64,000 bases of DNA from Hyphomicrobiales bacterium (GCA_900471485.1 UCEU01000007.1:124001-188000), one strand, 5' to 3'. Shown: positions 1 to 8,696, counted from the stretch's first letter. The notes: generated by a model from the letters alone, not told the origin. Numbers and translations: made by a program.

Positions 1-1
1 A

Positions 2-190
2 GTTGCATATGGCCTTGGCGGCCTGCTGACCCTGATCGGTCTGGTGTGGATGGGGCAGGGCAGTGGTTATTTCCCATACCCCGCCGAAAGCTTCATGATC
101 GACCAGACACCCTGGATTTACTGGGGCGGTCTCGCCTTCATTGTCGGCCTGGCCATCATCCTGCTGACGAGAGGCCGCTCGCGCCGCTAG
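2..190 (+). CDS. Membrane protein, C-terminal part only
   Basis: The reading frame is open from base 2 to a TAG at 188-190; the start lies outside the window. The visible 62 residues show two hydrophobic stretches, one at the very beginning (YGLGGLLTLIGLVWMGQG) and one near the end (WGGLAFIVGLAIILL), separated by a short polar loop and followed by a basic RGRSRR tail, as expected for an inner-membrane protein with a cytoplasmic C-terminus. The family cannot be recognised from this fragment. The stop overlaps the stop of the convergent minus-strand gene by four bases. Confidence 0.6.
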   Translation, partial: VAYGLGGLLTLIGLVWMGQGSGYFPYPAESFMIDQTPWIYWGGLAFIVGLAIILLTRGRSRR

Positions 191-369
191 ACCGGATTGC
201 AGGTCATTCCGTTGCGCTGCGCATTGGCGATGCAATTTTCCTTGGTTGTATAGGCTTCGGTGGACGCACCAACGATCTGGCCATTGCGTGCCGTCCGTCT
301 CCAGCGCCAACCGTCATGGGCATGATAGATTTCCCACGTATCACCGTTCGATGCAACGCAGCTTACCAT
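187..369 (-). CDS. YegP-like (DUF1508) small protein
   Basis: Sixty residues. The sequence reads like one repeat of the YegP/DUF1508 fold: W-x-I-Y near the start, then WRWRRTARNGQIVGAS and an Ala/Lys-rich helix with a CIANA segment. Family members carry one or two such repeats; this has one. Their biochemical role is not established. An ATG further upstream is possible in the same frame, but the start at 369 is preferred because a strong Shine-Dalgarno (AAGGAGGAAAC) lies directly before it. The gene stands alone and converges on the gene that ends at 190. Confidence 0.75.
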   Translation of the reverse strand: MVSCVASNGDTWEIYHAHDGWRWRRTARNGQIVGASTEAYTTKENCIANAQRNGMTCNPV

Positions 370-598
370 CGTTTCCTCCTTCTGGTGTTGAGGGGAAACA
401 GCTAGGCGATTTCCGCGCAGGCTTCCACGAATTGGCTGCAATCCAGGATATGCGCGATGCGCGGGCTCGGTTGTGAGCTGCAGTCCATTATGCGTGATTT
501 CAGTCCTCGCATGGTGACATTAAAAAAGAAGGGCGCTTTCGCACCCCTCCGATCTTGCAACGATGTGCTTCGGCAGTCCCCGCCAGTCACCCTGGAAA

Positions 599-1198
599 CT
601 AGAGAGCGCCCGCCATCAAGCCGACGCCCGCCGTTGCCGCGACGCCGCCTGCGATCCGGGTAACGAGGCCGCCATCCCGCACGCCAATCCTCCCAACGGC
701 AGCACCAATGCCGAGGCCGGCAGCGTGAAGCGCGGCTGTTGCAATCATGAACCCGGCGGCATAGGCGATGCCACCGGCGTTTTCCGGCATTTCCGCTCCA
801 TGTGCATGTCCGTGAAAGATCGCGAACAGACCAACCAGGCCCATGGCCGCCGCCGCCGGCGCCTTGACGCCAAGCGCCACGATCGCGCCCAGGACAACGA
901 CGGAAAGCGCAATGCCGGTTTCGACGAACGGCACGGACACGCCCATCGCTCCAAGCGCGCCGCCAAGCGCCATCACCAGAACAAAGGTCGAAGGCACCAA
1001 CCACAGGGAACGCCCGCCGAGCTGATAGGCGAAGGTGCCGACCATCACCATGGCCAGGATATGGTCGATCCCCGATATCGGGTGCGCGAAACCATGCGTG
1101 AAGCCGCTGGCATCGCCGACGCCGGGATGGGCAAATGCAAGTGTCGGCATGGCGAGAAGCGCCAGCGTGGCAATTCCGAGTTTTGTCTTTGAAATCAT
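599..1198 (-). CDS. HupE/UreJ family metal-transport membrane protein
   Basis: A 199-residue integral membrane protein. It begins with a cleavable signal-like segment ending in AFA, followed at once by the family signature HPGVGDASGFTHGFAHP and then GIDH, a His/Asp-rich region thought to bind nickel or cobalt. Five to six further hydrophobic helices follow, rich in Ala and Gly, with a second His cluster (FHGHAHGAE) near residue 125. HupE/UreJ proteins are secondary Ni/Co permeases often next to hydrogenase or urease genes. Neither is visible here, so the substrate is inferred from the family only. The frame is open further upstream, but the start at 1198 gives the expected signal peptide. Confidence 0.85.
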   Translation of the reverse strand: MISKTKLGIATLALLAMPTLAFAHPGVGDASGFTHGFAHPISGIDHILAMVMVGTFAYQLGGRSLWLVPSTFVLVMALGGALGAMGVSVPFVETGIALSVVVLGAIVALGVKAPAAAAMGLVGLFAIFHGHAHGAEMPENAGGIAYAAGFMIATAALHAAGLGIGAAVGRIGVRDGGLVTRIAGGVAATAGVGLMAGAL

Positions 1199-1413
1199 GG
1201 TTATTCCTTCCGCAATATGCGGCGAGCGTCGCACAGGATGCGGTGCGATAAAAGACCGAAAAGCCAAACCTGCGTCATTTGACGTAGATGGTTTTTCGAG
1301 GCGTCGAATGGTCGGAGCCGGCTTTTTTGCGGAGATGCCGTAATGCATGATTTTTTCGTGCATCTTTCCGGGGGCTGGCGCGTTGTCTGAAGGGTTGAAC
1401 ACAGGAGGCGAGC

Positions 1414-1950
1414 ATGCCGAGCAAGACCATTCGCAAACCACGCACGAGCACCAAGCCGACGACGGAGGCTGACGTTACATCGAAAACGCCCGCGACTGCA
1501 TCATCCGCCCGTGCCCGTAGCACCAGAAAGCCGAGGGCAATGGCGAACCGGGAAGGCGCCGAAAGAGAGACGATCAGGCAGGTGATCGACAAGGTGGCGC
1601 CGACAGACGACCCGGTCGCCAGCGATACGGAGAGGGATCTGCAGGACCACCTTGCCGAGATGGAAGCCTTGGCGCCGCTGGACTATGTCGCAACACCTGA
1701 GCCGACCGATACCGTTTCCGACGAAAGCCAGGCTGAAAGACTGCAGGCGCTGCGCGAGGAAATCGACAACCTGCGCTCCCGCCTTGTGATCATCAAGGAG
1801 CAGGCCACGACCGTGGTCAAGGCAAATGCCGAATGGGCGGATGCCAGCGCACATGCCCAGCTCGGCGCCTATCCCTGGGGAAAGCTCGCGGGCACGATGG
1901 CGGCCGTGTTCATAGCCGCGCGCCTGATCAAGCGCAGCCGTCTGCTCTAG
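1414..1950 (+). CDS. DUF883/ElaB-like stress protein
   Basis: A 178-residue protein with a basic, Ser/Thr/Lys-rich N-terminal third, an acidic middle, a predicted amphipathic or coiled-coil helix at about residues 105-145 (SQAERLQALREEIDNLRSRL), and a C-terminal YPWGKLAGTMAAVFIAARLI segment followed by basic residues. That ending matches the membrane anchor of ElaB/YqjD (DUF883) proteins, which tether ribosomes or stress proteins to the inner membrane in enterics. The long N-terminal extension is not part of that family. An AGGAGG-type ribosome binding site precedes the ATG. Function here is inferred. Confidence 0.6.
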   Translation: MPSKTIRKPRTSTKPTTEADVTSKTPATASSARARSTRKPRAMANREGAERETIRQVIDKVAPTDDPVASDTERDLQDHLAEMEALAPLDYVATPEPTDTVSDESQAERLQALREEIDNLRSRLVIIKEQATTVVKANAEWADASAHAQLGAYPWGKLAGTMAAVFIAARLIKRSRLL

Positions 1951-1996
1951 CCGGGTTGGCTCGGCCGCGATGTCCTGATCTGATCTATGTGGAAAG

Positions 1997-2058
1997 TGGC
2001 GGTGCGAGGCGCCGCCATTGCTGTTCTACGGGAAATGCAACTTCGTCGTTACGAAGTT
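1997..2058. other. Two hairpins downstream of the DUF883-like gene
   Basis: Two inverted repeats sit in the gap after the gene ending at 1950. The first (1997-2017) is a near-perfect TGGCGGTGC / GCGCCGCCA pair with a 3-base loop. The second (2039-2058) is a perfect 8-bp stem, AACTTCGT / ACGAAGTT, with a 4-base loop. Neither is followed by a clear T run, so they are not called terminators with confidence. They may stop or stabilise the 3' end of the transcript. Confidence 0.35.
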
Positions 2059-2147
2059 CGATCCTAGAATACCGTCGGCGATCAGCTTTCATCAGTGAAG
2101 CTGAAGTCGCCGTCGGCATTTTTGCGATGCCCGGAAGGGCAACCTGA

Positions 2148-2474
2148 TTAGGCCCGGCGCGAACGCATCTCGGGCATATCGGGGCGCGTGCCATCAGGGG
2201 AACGCAGGCCGCGGTGCTTGCTGAGGAAAATCCATTCGACATTGCCCGGCTCGAAGGGGCGGCGCGGGTTGACCAGCGCCAGGCGGCGCTCGGCCAGGCT
2301 GCGCGGAAGCGTGTCGATCATGTCGTTGACGAAGGCGTCGAGGCCGTCCTTCCAGCGCGGGGAGACGGCGACATCAAGGCCGCCGTAGCGGTGAAAGTCA
2401 GGGTGTTTGCGGGAGTAGCACGCGCCGATCATCCACGCGTGCTGTTGTTTGAGGAAGCGTTCTTTAATGCTCAT
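2148..2474 (-). CDS. Small protein with HNH-like (phage/homing endonuclease) sequence pattern
   Basis: 108 residues. The central part, RYGGLDVAVSPRWKDGLDAF then LVNPRRPFEPGNVEWI, resembles the pattern YGGRGI...W...F..F..D...R.....Y.p.NcrW seen in small phage-type HNH or AP2-linked endonuclease proteins. The Asn-x-x-Trp close is intact, but I see no canonical HNH catalytic triad, so nuclease activity is doubtful. It may be a domesticated or degenerate member. It lies 12 bases downstream of the DUF2188 gene on the same strand and may be cotranscribed with it. Confidence 0.5.
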   Translation of the reverse strand: MSIKERFLKQQHAWMIGACYSRKHPDFHRYGGLDVAVSPRWKDGLDAFVNDMIDTLPRSLAERRLALVNPRRPFEPGNVEWIFLSKHRGLRSPDGTRPDMPEMRSRRA

Positions 2475-2486
2475 TCGTAGTCTTTT

Positions 2487-2735
2487 TCATTCCTTGGCGT
2501 CATCGACGACATCGGCCTCGGGGCGATCGCCTCCATTCGACCGTTCCGTTGTCCAGGTGCCGTCTGCACGCTGATATGTAATTTCAGCATCCTGGCCACC
2601 GAGCTGTTGACGCTCCGCGGCGTTCTTTGCCGCTGCCAGTGCTTTTTCGTGAGTTGGGAAAGTTTCCGACCAGACGTCGCCAAGGCGGTACGCCCAGGCG
2701 CCATCATGTTCGGCGACGTGGTAGGTAATCGACAT
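2487..2735 (-). CDS. DUF2188 family small protein
   Basis: 82 residues. The sequence begins MSITYHVAEHDGAWAYRLGD and continues with a Phe-x-Thr-x-x-x-Ala-x-x-x-Ala helix and an ITYQRADGTWTTE strand, the usual layout of DUF2188 proteins (short alpha/beta proteins of unknown function, common in rhizobia). The frame extends 18 codons upstream, but the start at 2735 has a purine-rich GGAAAA before it and gives the family's usual N-terminus. A perfect EcfG-type promoter lies 67 bases upstream, which suggests general stress control. The acidic tail ends in DVVDDAKE. Confidence 0.75.
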   Translation of the reverse strand: MSITYHVAEHDGAWAYRLGDVWSETFPTHEKALAAAKNAAERQQLGGQDAEITYQRADGTWTTERSNGGDRPEADVVDDAKE

Positions 2736-2800
2736 TGAATTTTCCTTCAAGGATTTTTCGCAACAATTTGCACGACCGCTGCCGCGCATGCTGCCGAGAG

Positions 2801-2827
2801 GGAACGTGAAGCTTGCGTCCTTGTTCC
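2801..2827 (-). promoter_or_regulatory. EcfG-type promoter, possibly bidirectional
   Basis: On the minus strand GGAAC (2827-2823), 16 bases, then CGTT (2806-2803) match the alphaproteobacterial general stress consensus GGAAC-N16/17-cGTT exactly, 67 bases before the DUF2188 start. The plus strand also reads GGAAC (2801-2805), 16 bases, TGTT (2822-2825), a one-base deviation at the weakest position, pointing at the 61-aa gene at 2962. The core is therefore an inverted repeat, GGGAAC/GTTCCC. Confidence 0.55.
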
Positions 2828-2961
2828 CAAAGTCCCTGCCGGCCAGGCGATTAGCCTGTGCGAGGCTGGATCGACGGCATCGGATGAGCTTGCCACGTGG
2901 AGGAACGCTTCATAGTCTCGAAGGGTTGAAGGATTCGCCCAACGCATTCAGCAGGAACCCC

Positions 2962-3147
2962 ATGCGCGCCCAATCGAAGCCGTTCGTCGTCGAAATCAAA
3001 TCCTCCCGCCGCACCGACCGCAGCAAGCCGAAGTCCATCTGGGGCGATCTGGATTTGTCGGTCGTGGAGGAGGACGGAACAGCTGCCAACGCTTCACAAC
3101 AGAGTTCTGTACCTAGGGATGTCAATGGCGGGGTCGTAGTTCGATAA
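2962..3147 (+). CDS. Small basic protein of unknown function
   Basis: 61 residues starting MRAQSKPFVVEIKSSRR and containing KSIWGDLDLS. This KPFVVEIK...KSIWG layout looks familiar from short uncharacterised rhizobial proteins, but I cannot name a family. The frame is open for 58 codons upstream; the internal ATG at 2962 is chosen because the recognisable sequence begins there. There is no strong ribosome binding site. The C-terminal 15 residues look degenerate, so this may be a decayed copy. Confidence 0.4.
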   Translation: MRAQSKPFVVEIKSSRRTDRSKPKSIWGDLDLSVVEEDGTAANASQQSSVPRDVNGGVVVR

Positions 3148-3257
3148 TTAGCAATTACATCAAACTGGCAGTGTTCTAGTTTGCTTGTTACGCTCTCATC
3201 AATCAGATCAGCGCCCATCGAGTGCAGGTGCACAGGAATGGGCGCTGAAGCAGTCAA

Positions 3258-3998
3258 CTAGGTATTGATCGATCTGAAGATCGTGATCTTACCCGTGTCT
3301 ACCAGTCGCGATTTAATTGGTATCCATCGATCTGAGATTTCCTGTGCGCATGCCTCAATTTGCCTTCGTCGGGCGATGTGCGCGCGAGGGGCCTCAAATA
3401 CTTTCTGGGCGAATATGTCGATCGAGAAACAAAGCTTAGGAACGGCGTCACCGAGGTGGGACATAAACGTCTCACAATACCAGTGAAGTAGCGTGCCGTG
3501 GAGTGCGGCACGTTCATTCGGTGATGTGAGCGGCGATGTTTTCGAAAAGTACGGTTTTATAATGCCGACAGCTTTCGCCTTTCTCCCTGCTTGACTTTGT
3601 TGCACAATATTCGTCGGATTTACGCTAACGCTTACACCACCAATTTCGAGTTTTGGCTGCTTCTGATTAACTGATATTATTGAGGTTTTGCTGGGTGCCC
3701 TCCAATCCATCGTTCGCGCTAATTCGATCGCGTCGTGTGCGTTGAGCAAGCGGTTTTCTTCATGCTCGGAGTTCGGTTGCCGACGCTCAAAAACGTTATC
3801 TAGCTCCCGCAGCTTGGAGTCATCTGTTCCCATTGAGGAAATGTAGGCTGCGGTGGCCCGTTCGATCTCGTTGTATCCGGTATCTAAAAGATAGCCTTTC
3901 GGCTTCAGGATATCTTCGATAATCGCTGTGCGGCGCGCGGCACGCGCGCAGCAATACTCGACGAGTTTGTTGATCGAAATATGGGGATTATCACTCAT
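3258..3998 (-). CDS. Orphan protein of unknown function, AT-richer than its surroundings
   Basis: About 246 residues, starting MSDNPHISINKLVEY. The ATG at 3998 is preferred over the in-frame ATG at 4004 because AAAGG lies seven bases before it. The N-terminal third is helical and basic (CCARAARRTAII). The middle has a strand pair, KLEIGGVSVSV and AVGIIKPYFSK. The C-terminal half has AALHGTLLHWYCETF, a Cys/Asp strand, and a helix ending in EISDRWIPI. The strand/helix order with Glu and Lys on neighbouring strands is vaguely like PD-(D/E)XK nucleases, but no complete motif can be pointed to. Codon usage and AT content differ from neighbours, suggesting recent acquisition. No function is assigned. 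Confidence 0.6.
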   Translation of the reverse strand: MSDNPHISINKLVEYCCARAARRTAIIEDILKPKGYLLDTGYNEIERATAAYISSMGTDDSKLRELDNVFERRQPNSEHEENRLLNAHDAIELARTMDWRAPSKTSIISVNQKQPKLEIGGVSVSVNPTNIVQQSQAGRKAKAVGIIKPYFSKTSPLTSPNERAALHGTLLHWYCETFMSHLGDAVPKLCFSIDIFAQKVFEAPRAHIARRRQIEACAQEISDRWIPIKSRLVDTGKITIFRSINT

Positions 3999-4139
3999 GT
4001 TCATGCCTTTCTGTGCTGAACACATTGATGGCGCCAAAGCCCAACTCGACTCTTAGATCCGACTCCCCATATGATGGCCTTGCTACAGGTTGGAGAGTTT
4101 CTCTTCGCCCCACGAGGGCTTTGGCTTATTCGTGGTATC

Positions 4140-4169
4140 AAAAGCCGGATCCTGAAGGATCCGGCTTTT
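4140..4169. terminator. Strong Rho-independent hairpin
   Basis: Perfect 13-bp stem AAAAGCCGGATCC / GGATCCGGCTTTT with a 4-base loop (4153-4156). The T run is read on both strands, so it could work both ways. It lies 58 bases beyond the nrdJ terminator and 140 bases upstream of the orphan gene start, so no annotated gene clearly needs it. It may end a small RNA. Confidence 0.8.
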
Positions 4170-4226
4170 GTGTTTGTGGACTTGCTCATATCTGCAAGCC
4201 CGTATGCGCTGCGTCGCCTAAGACGA

Positions 4227-4258
4227 CAAAAGCCCAGGGAGCGTTCCCTGGGCTTTTG
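4227..4258. terminator. nrdJ terminator
   Basis: Perfect 14-bp stem CAAAAGCCCAGGGA / TCCCTGGGCTTTTG with a 4-base loop (4241-4244), 28 bases after the nrdJ stop on the minus strand. It is followed on that strand by a T-rich end of the stem, as expected for an intrinsic terminator. Confidence 0.85.
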
Positions 4259-4286
4259 AAAGTCAAACATCTGATCGCTTCAATCC

Positions 4287-7200
4287 TCAGCTGCAGCCGC
4301 TGGTCGCGCCGCAAGTGTCGCACTTTTCGCAGGTGCCGTTGCGCACCATCGTGAAGTTCTGGCACTCAGAGCACATGTTGCCGGTGTAGCCTTGCATGAT
4401 CGACCGGGCGCGGCGCTCGGATTCGATCTTTTTGGCTTCCGTCTTGGCCGATGCGGCGTCAGCCGCGGCCTTGTCGGAGAACAGGGCCGTTGCCTGCTGG
4501 CTCTCGGTCGTAACTTCTTCCAGCACTTCCTCGGCGATCTCTTCGGCCAATTCCTTGGCGCGCTCTTCGTAATCGCGCTTGAAGGCGACGATTTCGGAGT
4601 TCGAGATGGCAACGGTCGGCTCGATCTTGCGGGCGGCAGCGCCTGCGAAGGACGTTACCGTTGCACCGGACGAGGCGCGGGCAGGGGCGGCTGTTGCCGA
4701 GCCCTTGGGCTCGCCGGCAGCCTGGCGTTCGCTGTTCGAAACGATCGTCGGCTTGTAGCCGCGGGTCCAGCCGGTCGAGACGAGGTTCGTCTTGCCTTCC
4801 TGGATGCCCTTGCCGAGAGCCGTGTTCGAGAAGTCCGACGTATCGACATGCGCGAGGTCGTGGCGGCCGAGGTAGGAGACGGCCAGTTCGCGGAATACGT
4901 AGTCGAGGATCGACGTGGCGTTCTTGATAGCGTCGTTGCCGATGACCATGCCTGCCGGTTCGAACTTGGTGAAGGTGAAGGCCTCCACATATTCCTCGAG
5001 CGGCACGCCGTACTGGAGACCCAGCGAGATGGCGATGGCGAAGTTGTTCATCATCGCACGGAAGGCGGCACCTTCCTTGTGCATGTCGATGAAGATTTCG
5101 CCGAGGCGACCGTCACCGAATTCGCCGGTGCGCAGGTACACCTTGTGTCCGCCGACGGCGGCCTTCTGGGTGTAGCCCTGGCGGCGGTTCGGCAGCTTCT
5201 CGCGTTCGCGGGTCACGCGCTCGACCACACGCTCGATGATCTTTTCGGTGATGGTGACGGCCTGGGCGGCGACCGGCTGCTGCAGCAGATCGTCCAGTGC
5301 GTCCTCATCGCTTTCGTCTTCGATCAGCGAGGCATTCAGCGGCTGCGACAGCTTGGAGCCGTCGCGATAGAGAGCGTTTGCCTTCAGGCCGAGCTTCCAG
5401 GAGAGCATGTAGGCGCTCTTGCAATCGTCGACCGTCGCGTCGTTCGGCATGTTGATCGTCTTGGAGATCGCACCCGAGATGAACGGCTGGGCAGCAGCCA
5501 TCATGCGGATGTGGCTGTCGACCGAGAGGTAACGCTTGCCGATCTTGCCGCATGGGTTGGCGCAATCGAAGACGGCGAGGTGCTCGTTCTTCAGGAACGG
5601 TGCGCCTTCGAGCGTCATCGCGCCGCAGACGTGAACGTTGGCAGCCTCGATGTCCTTCTTCGAGAAGCCGATGTGCTCGAGAAGGTTGAAGCCCATGTCG
5701 CCGAGCTGTTCGTCGGAGACCTTCAGCGTCGTCTTCAGGAAGTCGGTGCCGAGCGTCCACTGGTTGAAGACGAACTTGATGTCGAAGGCGCTCTTCAGCG
5801 CGCCGTTCAGCGCTTCGATCTTCTCGTCGGTGAAGCCCTTGGCCTTCAGCGAGCCGGGGTTGATCGCCGGCGCCTGGTTCAGGTTGCCGTGGCCAACAGC
5901 GTAGGCTTCGATCTCGGCGATCTGGCTCTCGGGGTAGCCGAGCGTGCGGAGCGCCTCCGGAACGGCGCGGTTGATGATCTTGAAGTAGCCGCCGCCGGCG
6001 AGCTTCTTGAATTTCACCAGCGCGAAGTCAGGCTCGATACCGGTCGTGTCGCAATCCATGACGAGGCCGATCGTGCCGGTCGGCGCGATGACGGTTGCCT
6101 GGGCGTTGCGGTAGCCGTGCTTTTCGCCGAGTTCGAGAGCCTTGTCCCAGGCGCTCTTGGCGTGAGCCGCCAGATCCTGGTCCGGGTTTTCCGAGTGGAT
6201 GAGCGCGACCGGGTTGATCGACAGGCCTTCATAGCCCGACGTCTCGCCGTAAGCGGCGCGGCGATGGTTGCGGATGACGCGCAGCATGTTCTCGCGGTTC
6301 GGCGCGAACATCGGGAACGGTCCGAGCTCGGAGGCGATCTCTGCCGAGGTGGCGTAGGAGATGCCGGTCATGATCGCGGTCAGCGAGCCTGCGATGGCGC
6401 GGGCTTCGTCGCTGTCATAGGGAATGCCCGACGACATCAGAAGGCCACCGATGTTGGCGTAGCCGAGACCGATCGTGCGGTATTCGTAGGAGAGCTCGGC
6501 GATCTGCTTCGACGGGAACTGCGCCATCATCACGGAGATTTCGAGAACGACGCTCCACAGGCGAACGGCATGCTCGTAGTCGCCGATGTTGATGCGCTTG
6601 GTGGCCGCATCCTTGAACTGCATGAGGTTCAGCGAGGCAAGGTTGCAGGCCGTGTCGTCGAGGAACATGTATTCCGAGCACGGGTTGGATGCGCGGATCG
6701 GGCCGGCAGCCGGGCTGGTGTGCCAGTCGTTCATCGTCGTATTGAAGTGCAGGCCCGGATCGGCCGAGGCCCATGCGGCGTAGGAGATCGATTCCCACAG
6801 GTCGCGTGCCTTCAGCGTCTTCATGACCTTGCCGTCCTTGCGGGCGGTCAGGTTCCAGTCGCCGTCGTTTTCAACAGCGCGCAGGAAGTCGTCCTTGATC
6901 GAGACCGAGTTGTTGGAGTTCTGGCCCGAAACCGTGAGGTAGGCTTCCGAATCCCAGTCGGTGTCGTAGGTCTTGAACTCGAGGTCCTTGTAGCCCTGGC
7001 GAGCGAACTGGATAACGCGGCCGATGTAGTTTTCCGGAACCTGATCCTTCTTGGCAGCGCGCACTTCGCGCTTCAGGGCAGGGTTCTTGTTCGGGTCGTA
7101 GCAATCGTCGTTGTCGCCGTCGCAGTTGACGCAGGCCTTCATGATCGCCTTCAGGTGGCGATTGACGATCTTGGAACCGGTGACGAGGGCAGCAACCTTC

Positions 7201-8105
7201 TGCTCCTCCTTGACCTTCCAGTTGATGTATTCCTCGATATCCGGATGGTCGATGTCGACCACGACCATCTTCGCCGCGCGACGCGTCGTGCCGCCAGACT
7301 TGATGGCGCCGGCAGCGCGGTCGCCGATCTTCAGGAAGCTCATCAGGCCGGAGGAACGGCCGCCACCGGAAAGTCGTTCGCCTTCGCCGCGGAGATACGA
7401 GAAGTTGGAGCCGGTGCCGGAGCCGTACTTGAAGAGGCGCGCTTCGCGAACCCACAGGTCCATGATGCCGCCTTCGTTGACGAGATCGTCTTCGACGGAC
7501 TGGATGAAGCAGGCGTGCGGCTGCGGATGCTCATAGGCCGACTTCGACTTCGTCAGCTTGCCGGTGAAGGGGTCCACATAGAAGTGGCCCTGGCCGGGGC
7601 CGTCGATGCCGTAGGCCCAGTGCATGCCGGTGTTGAACCACTGCGGCGAGTTCGGGGCGACGCGCTGTGTCGCGAGCATGTAGGCAAGTTCGTCGCGGAA
7701 GGCGGCCGCGTCTTCTTCGGAAGAGAAATAGCCACCCTTCCAGCCCCAGTAGGTCCAGGTGCCGGCCAGACGATCGAAGACCTGGCGTGCATCGGTTTCA
7801 GAACCGTACTGCTGATCCTTCGGGAGTTCCTTCAGAGCGGCCTCATCGGCAACCGAGCGCCACAGGAAGGAAGGAACGTTGTTTTCCTCGACCTTCTTGA
7901 GGCGGGCAGGGACGCCGGCCTTGCGGAAATACTTCTGCGCCAAAATGTCGGCAGCAACCTGCGAAAACTGCGCGGGAACATCGATGTTCTCGAGGCGGAA
8001 TACGATCGACCCGTCAGGGTTCTTGATCTCGCTGGTTGCCTTGCGGAATTCGATAGCCGCGTAAGCGCCCTGATCTGCCTTCGTAAATCGGCGTTCTATG
8101 CGCAT
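4287..8105 (-). CDS. nrdJ: Vitamin B12-dependent (class II) ribonucleotide reductase
   Basis: A 1272-residue adenosylcobalamin-dependent ribonucleoside-diphosphate reductase, which makes deoxyribonucleotides in the cytoplasm with or without oxygen. The length fits the long rhizobial NrdJ. Recognisable parts are the substrate/active-site region with [20 protein letters not shown], the [20 protein letters not shown] segment, and a C-terminal Cys-rich tail ([20 protein letters not shown]) that is thought to shuttle reducing power or bind zinc. The ATG at 8105 is preceded by GAGGTTAAGG. No other nrd genes are nearby. Two NrdR-box-like sites at 8238-8284 suggest repression by NrdR. A long antisense ORF over the whole gene is a shadow. 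Confidence 0.97.
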   Translation of the reverse strand: MRIERRFTKADQGAYAAIEFRKATSEIKNPDGSIVFRLENIDVPAQFSQVAADILAQKYFRKAGVPARLKKVEENNVPSFLWRSVADEAALKELPKDQQYGSETDARQVFDRLAGTWTYWGWKGGYFSSEEDAAAFRDELAYMLATQRVAPNSPQWFNTGMHWAYGIDGPGQGHFYVDPFTGKLTKSKSAYEHPQPHACFIQSVEDDLVNEGGIMDLWVREARLFKYGSGTGSNFSYLRGEGERLSGGGRSSGLMSFLKIGDRAAGAIKSGGTTRRAAKMVVVDIDHPDIEEYINWKVKEEQKVAALVTGSKIVNRHLKAIMKACVNCDGDNDDCYDPNKNPALKREVRAAKKDQVPENYIGRVIQFARQGYKDLEFKTYDTDWDSEAYLTVSGQNSNNSVSIKDDFLRAVENDGDWNLTARKDGKVMKTLKARDLWESISYAAWASADPGLHFNTTMNDWHTSPAAGPIRASNPCSEYMFLDDTACNLASLNLMQFKDAATKRINIGDYEHAVRLWSVVLEISVMMAQFPSKQIAELSYEYRTIGLGYANIGGLLMSSGIPYDSDEARAIAGSLTAIMTGISYATSAEIASELGPFPMFAPNRENMLRVIRNHRRAAYGETSGYEGLSINPVALIHSENPDQDLAAHAKSAWDKALELGEKHGYRNAQATVIAPTGTIGLVMDCDTTGIEPDFALVKFKKLAGGGYFKIINRAVPEALRTLGYPESQIAEIEAYAVGHGNLNQAPAINPGSLKAKGFTDEKIEALNGALKSAFDIKFVFNQWTLGTDFLKTTLKVSDEQLGDMGFNLLEHIGFSKKDIEAANVHVCGAMTLEGAPFLKNEHLAVFDCANPCGKIGKRYLSVDSHIRMMAAAQPFISGAISKTINMPNDATVDDCKSAYMLSWKLGLKANALYRDGSKLSQPLNASLIEDESDEDALDDLLQQPVAAQAVTITEKIIERVVERVTREREKLPNRRQGYTQKAAVGGHKVYLRTGEFGDGRLGEIFIDMHKEGAAFRAMMNNFAIAISLGLQYGVPLEEYVEAFTFTKFEPAGMVIGNDAIKNATSILDYVFRELAVSYLGRHDLAHVDTSDFSNTALGKGIQEGKTNLVSTGWTRGYKPTIVSNSERQAAGEPKGSATAAPARASSGATVTSFAGAAARKIEPTVAISNSEIVAFKRDYEERAKELAEEIAEEVLEEVTTESQQATALFSDKAAADAASAKTEAKKIESERRARSIMQGYTGNMCSECQNFTMVRNGTCEKCDTCGATSGCS

Positions 8106-8237
8106 TTGCCTTAACCTCTAGCTCGCGCGCCCCGTCCCCGTTGACCAAGGCGCAAGTTTCCACGTCCGGCCTCGCCGGAAGGGGCGCAGCCAGTTCTCGT
8201 TTCCGTATCGTCACAGGAGTGTCATCCGGAGATGGTC

Positions 8238-8284
8238 ATCCTGTATCTTGTGGTGATGGTGGCTGCAATCACTAAATATAGTAT
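8238..8284 (-). promoter_or_regulatory. Tandem NrdR-box-like operator upstream of nrdJ
   Basis: Two sites match the recalled NrdR consensus acaCwAtATaTwGtGt: 8238-8253 (ATCCTGTATCTTGTGG) and 8269-8284 (TCACTAAATATAGTAT). Their starts are 31 bases apart, the three-helical-turn spacing known for paired NrdR boxes. They lie about 130-180 bases upstream of the nrdJ start. NrdR is a zinc-finger/ATP-cone repressor of ribonucleotide reductase genes. Confidence 0.6.
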
Positions 8285-8696
8285 TAACAGCCTTTTTCCG
8301 CCAGCCCCGGATGTCGCTTTTTCAGTCGGCGAAAATCGCGCAGGAACCCCTCAAGGCGCATCATCCATCATGGACGCAACACCCTGATTTCATGCTCGAT
8401 TTCTGGAGAGAACCGGCCTCGTTACTCCCGGTTCAGTCGCCGCCGCAACATCGAAACTCATTAAGTTTGAAACAGGCGATTCCGTCAAGGGCTGGTTCTT
8501 AATGAAGTGTTCACCACAAGATATTGTGGAAGTGTCTGTGGAGAACGGGGAAAAGCGAGACGTGTAGAAGAATCAATGGCTTGTGGCGTCAAGTGGGTGC
8601 AAGGCTCAAAAAACGGAAGAATAACTTAAAATATCAGCCGATAGGGCTGGCTTTTACCCTGCAAATGCGCATGCCGATTCGTGTGCGCCGAAATCA
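8285..8696. other. Long intergenic region with a NrdR-box-like palindrome
   Basis: About 410 bases without a convincing gene between nrdJ and the next minus-strand gene. The short ORFs inside show no domain or good ribosome binding site. The notable element is CCACAAGATATTGTGG at 8514-8529, whose six-base arms are exact reverse complements around a GATA centre and which fits the NrdR box better than the two sites closer to nrdJ. No paired site is visible beside it. Confidence 0.4.

Noticed and set aside
1199..1413. Metal or cobalamin riboswitch before the HupE/UreJ gene
   Set aside because: No conserved riboswitch core visible in the leader.
2910..3257. Minus-strand ORF of 115 codons
   Set aside because: Overlaps the more protein-like 61-aa plus-strand frame, has no ribosome binding site and no recognisable domain.
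4392..8114. Plus-strand ORF of 1240 codons opposite nrdJ
   Set aside because: Complete antisense shadow of nrdJ in a high-GC genome; no domain text, while the nrdJ frame is full of known motifs.
8106..8310. Cobalamin riboswitch before the B12-dependent nrdJ
   Set aside because: Looked for a B12 box and conserved core in the leader; none seen. NrdR-like sites explain the region better.
8311..8502. 63-codon plus-strand ORF in the nrdJ upstream region
   Set aside because: No ribosome binding site, odd composition and no homology pattern.
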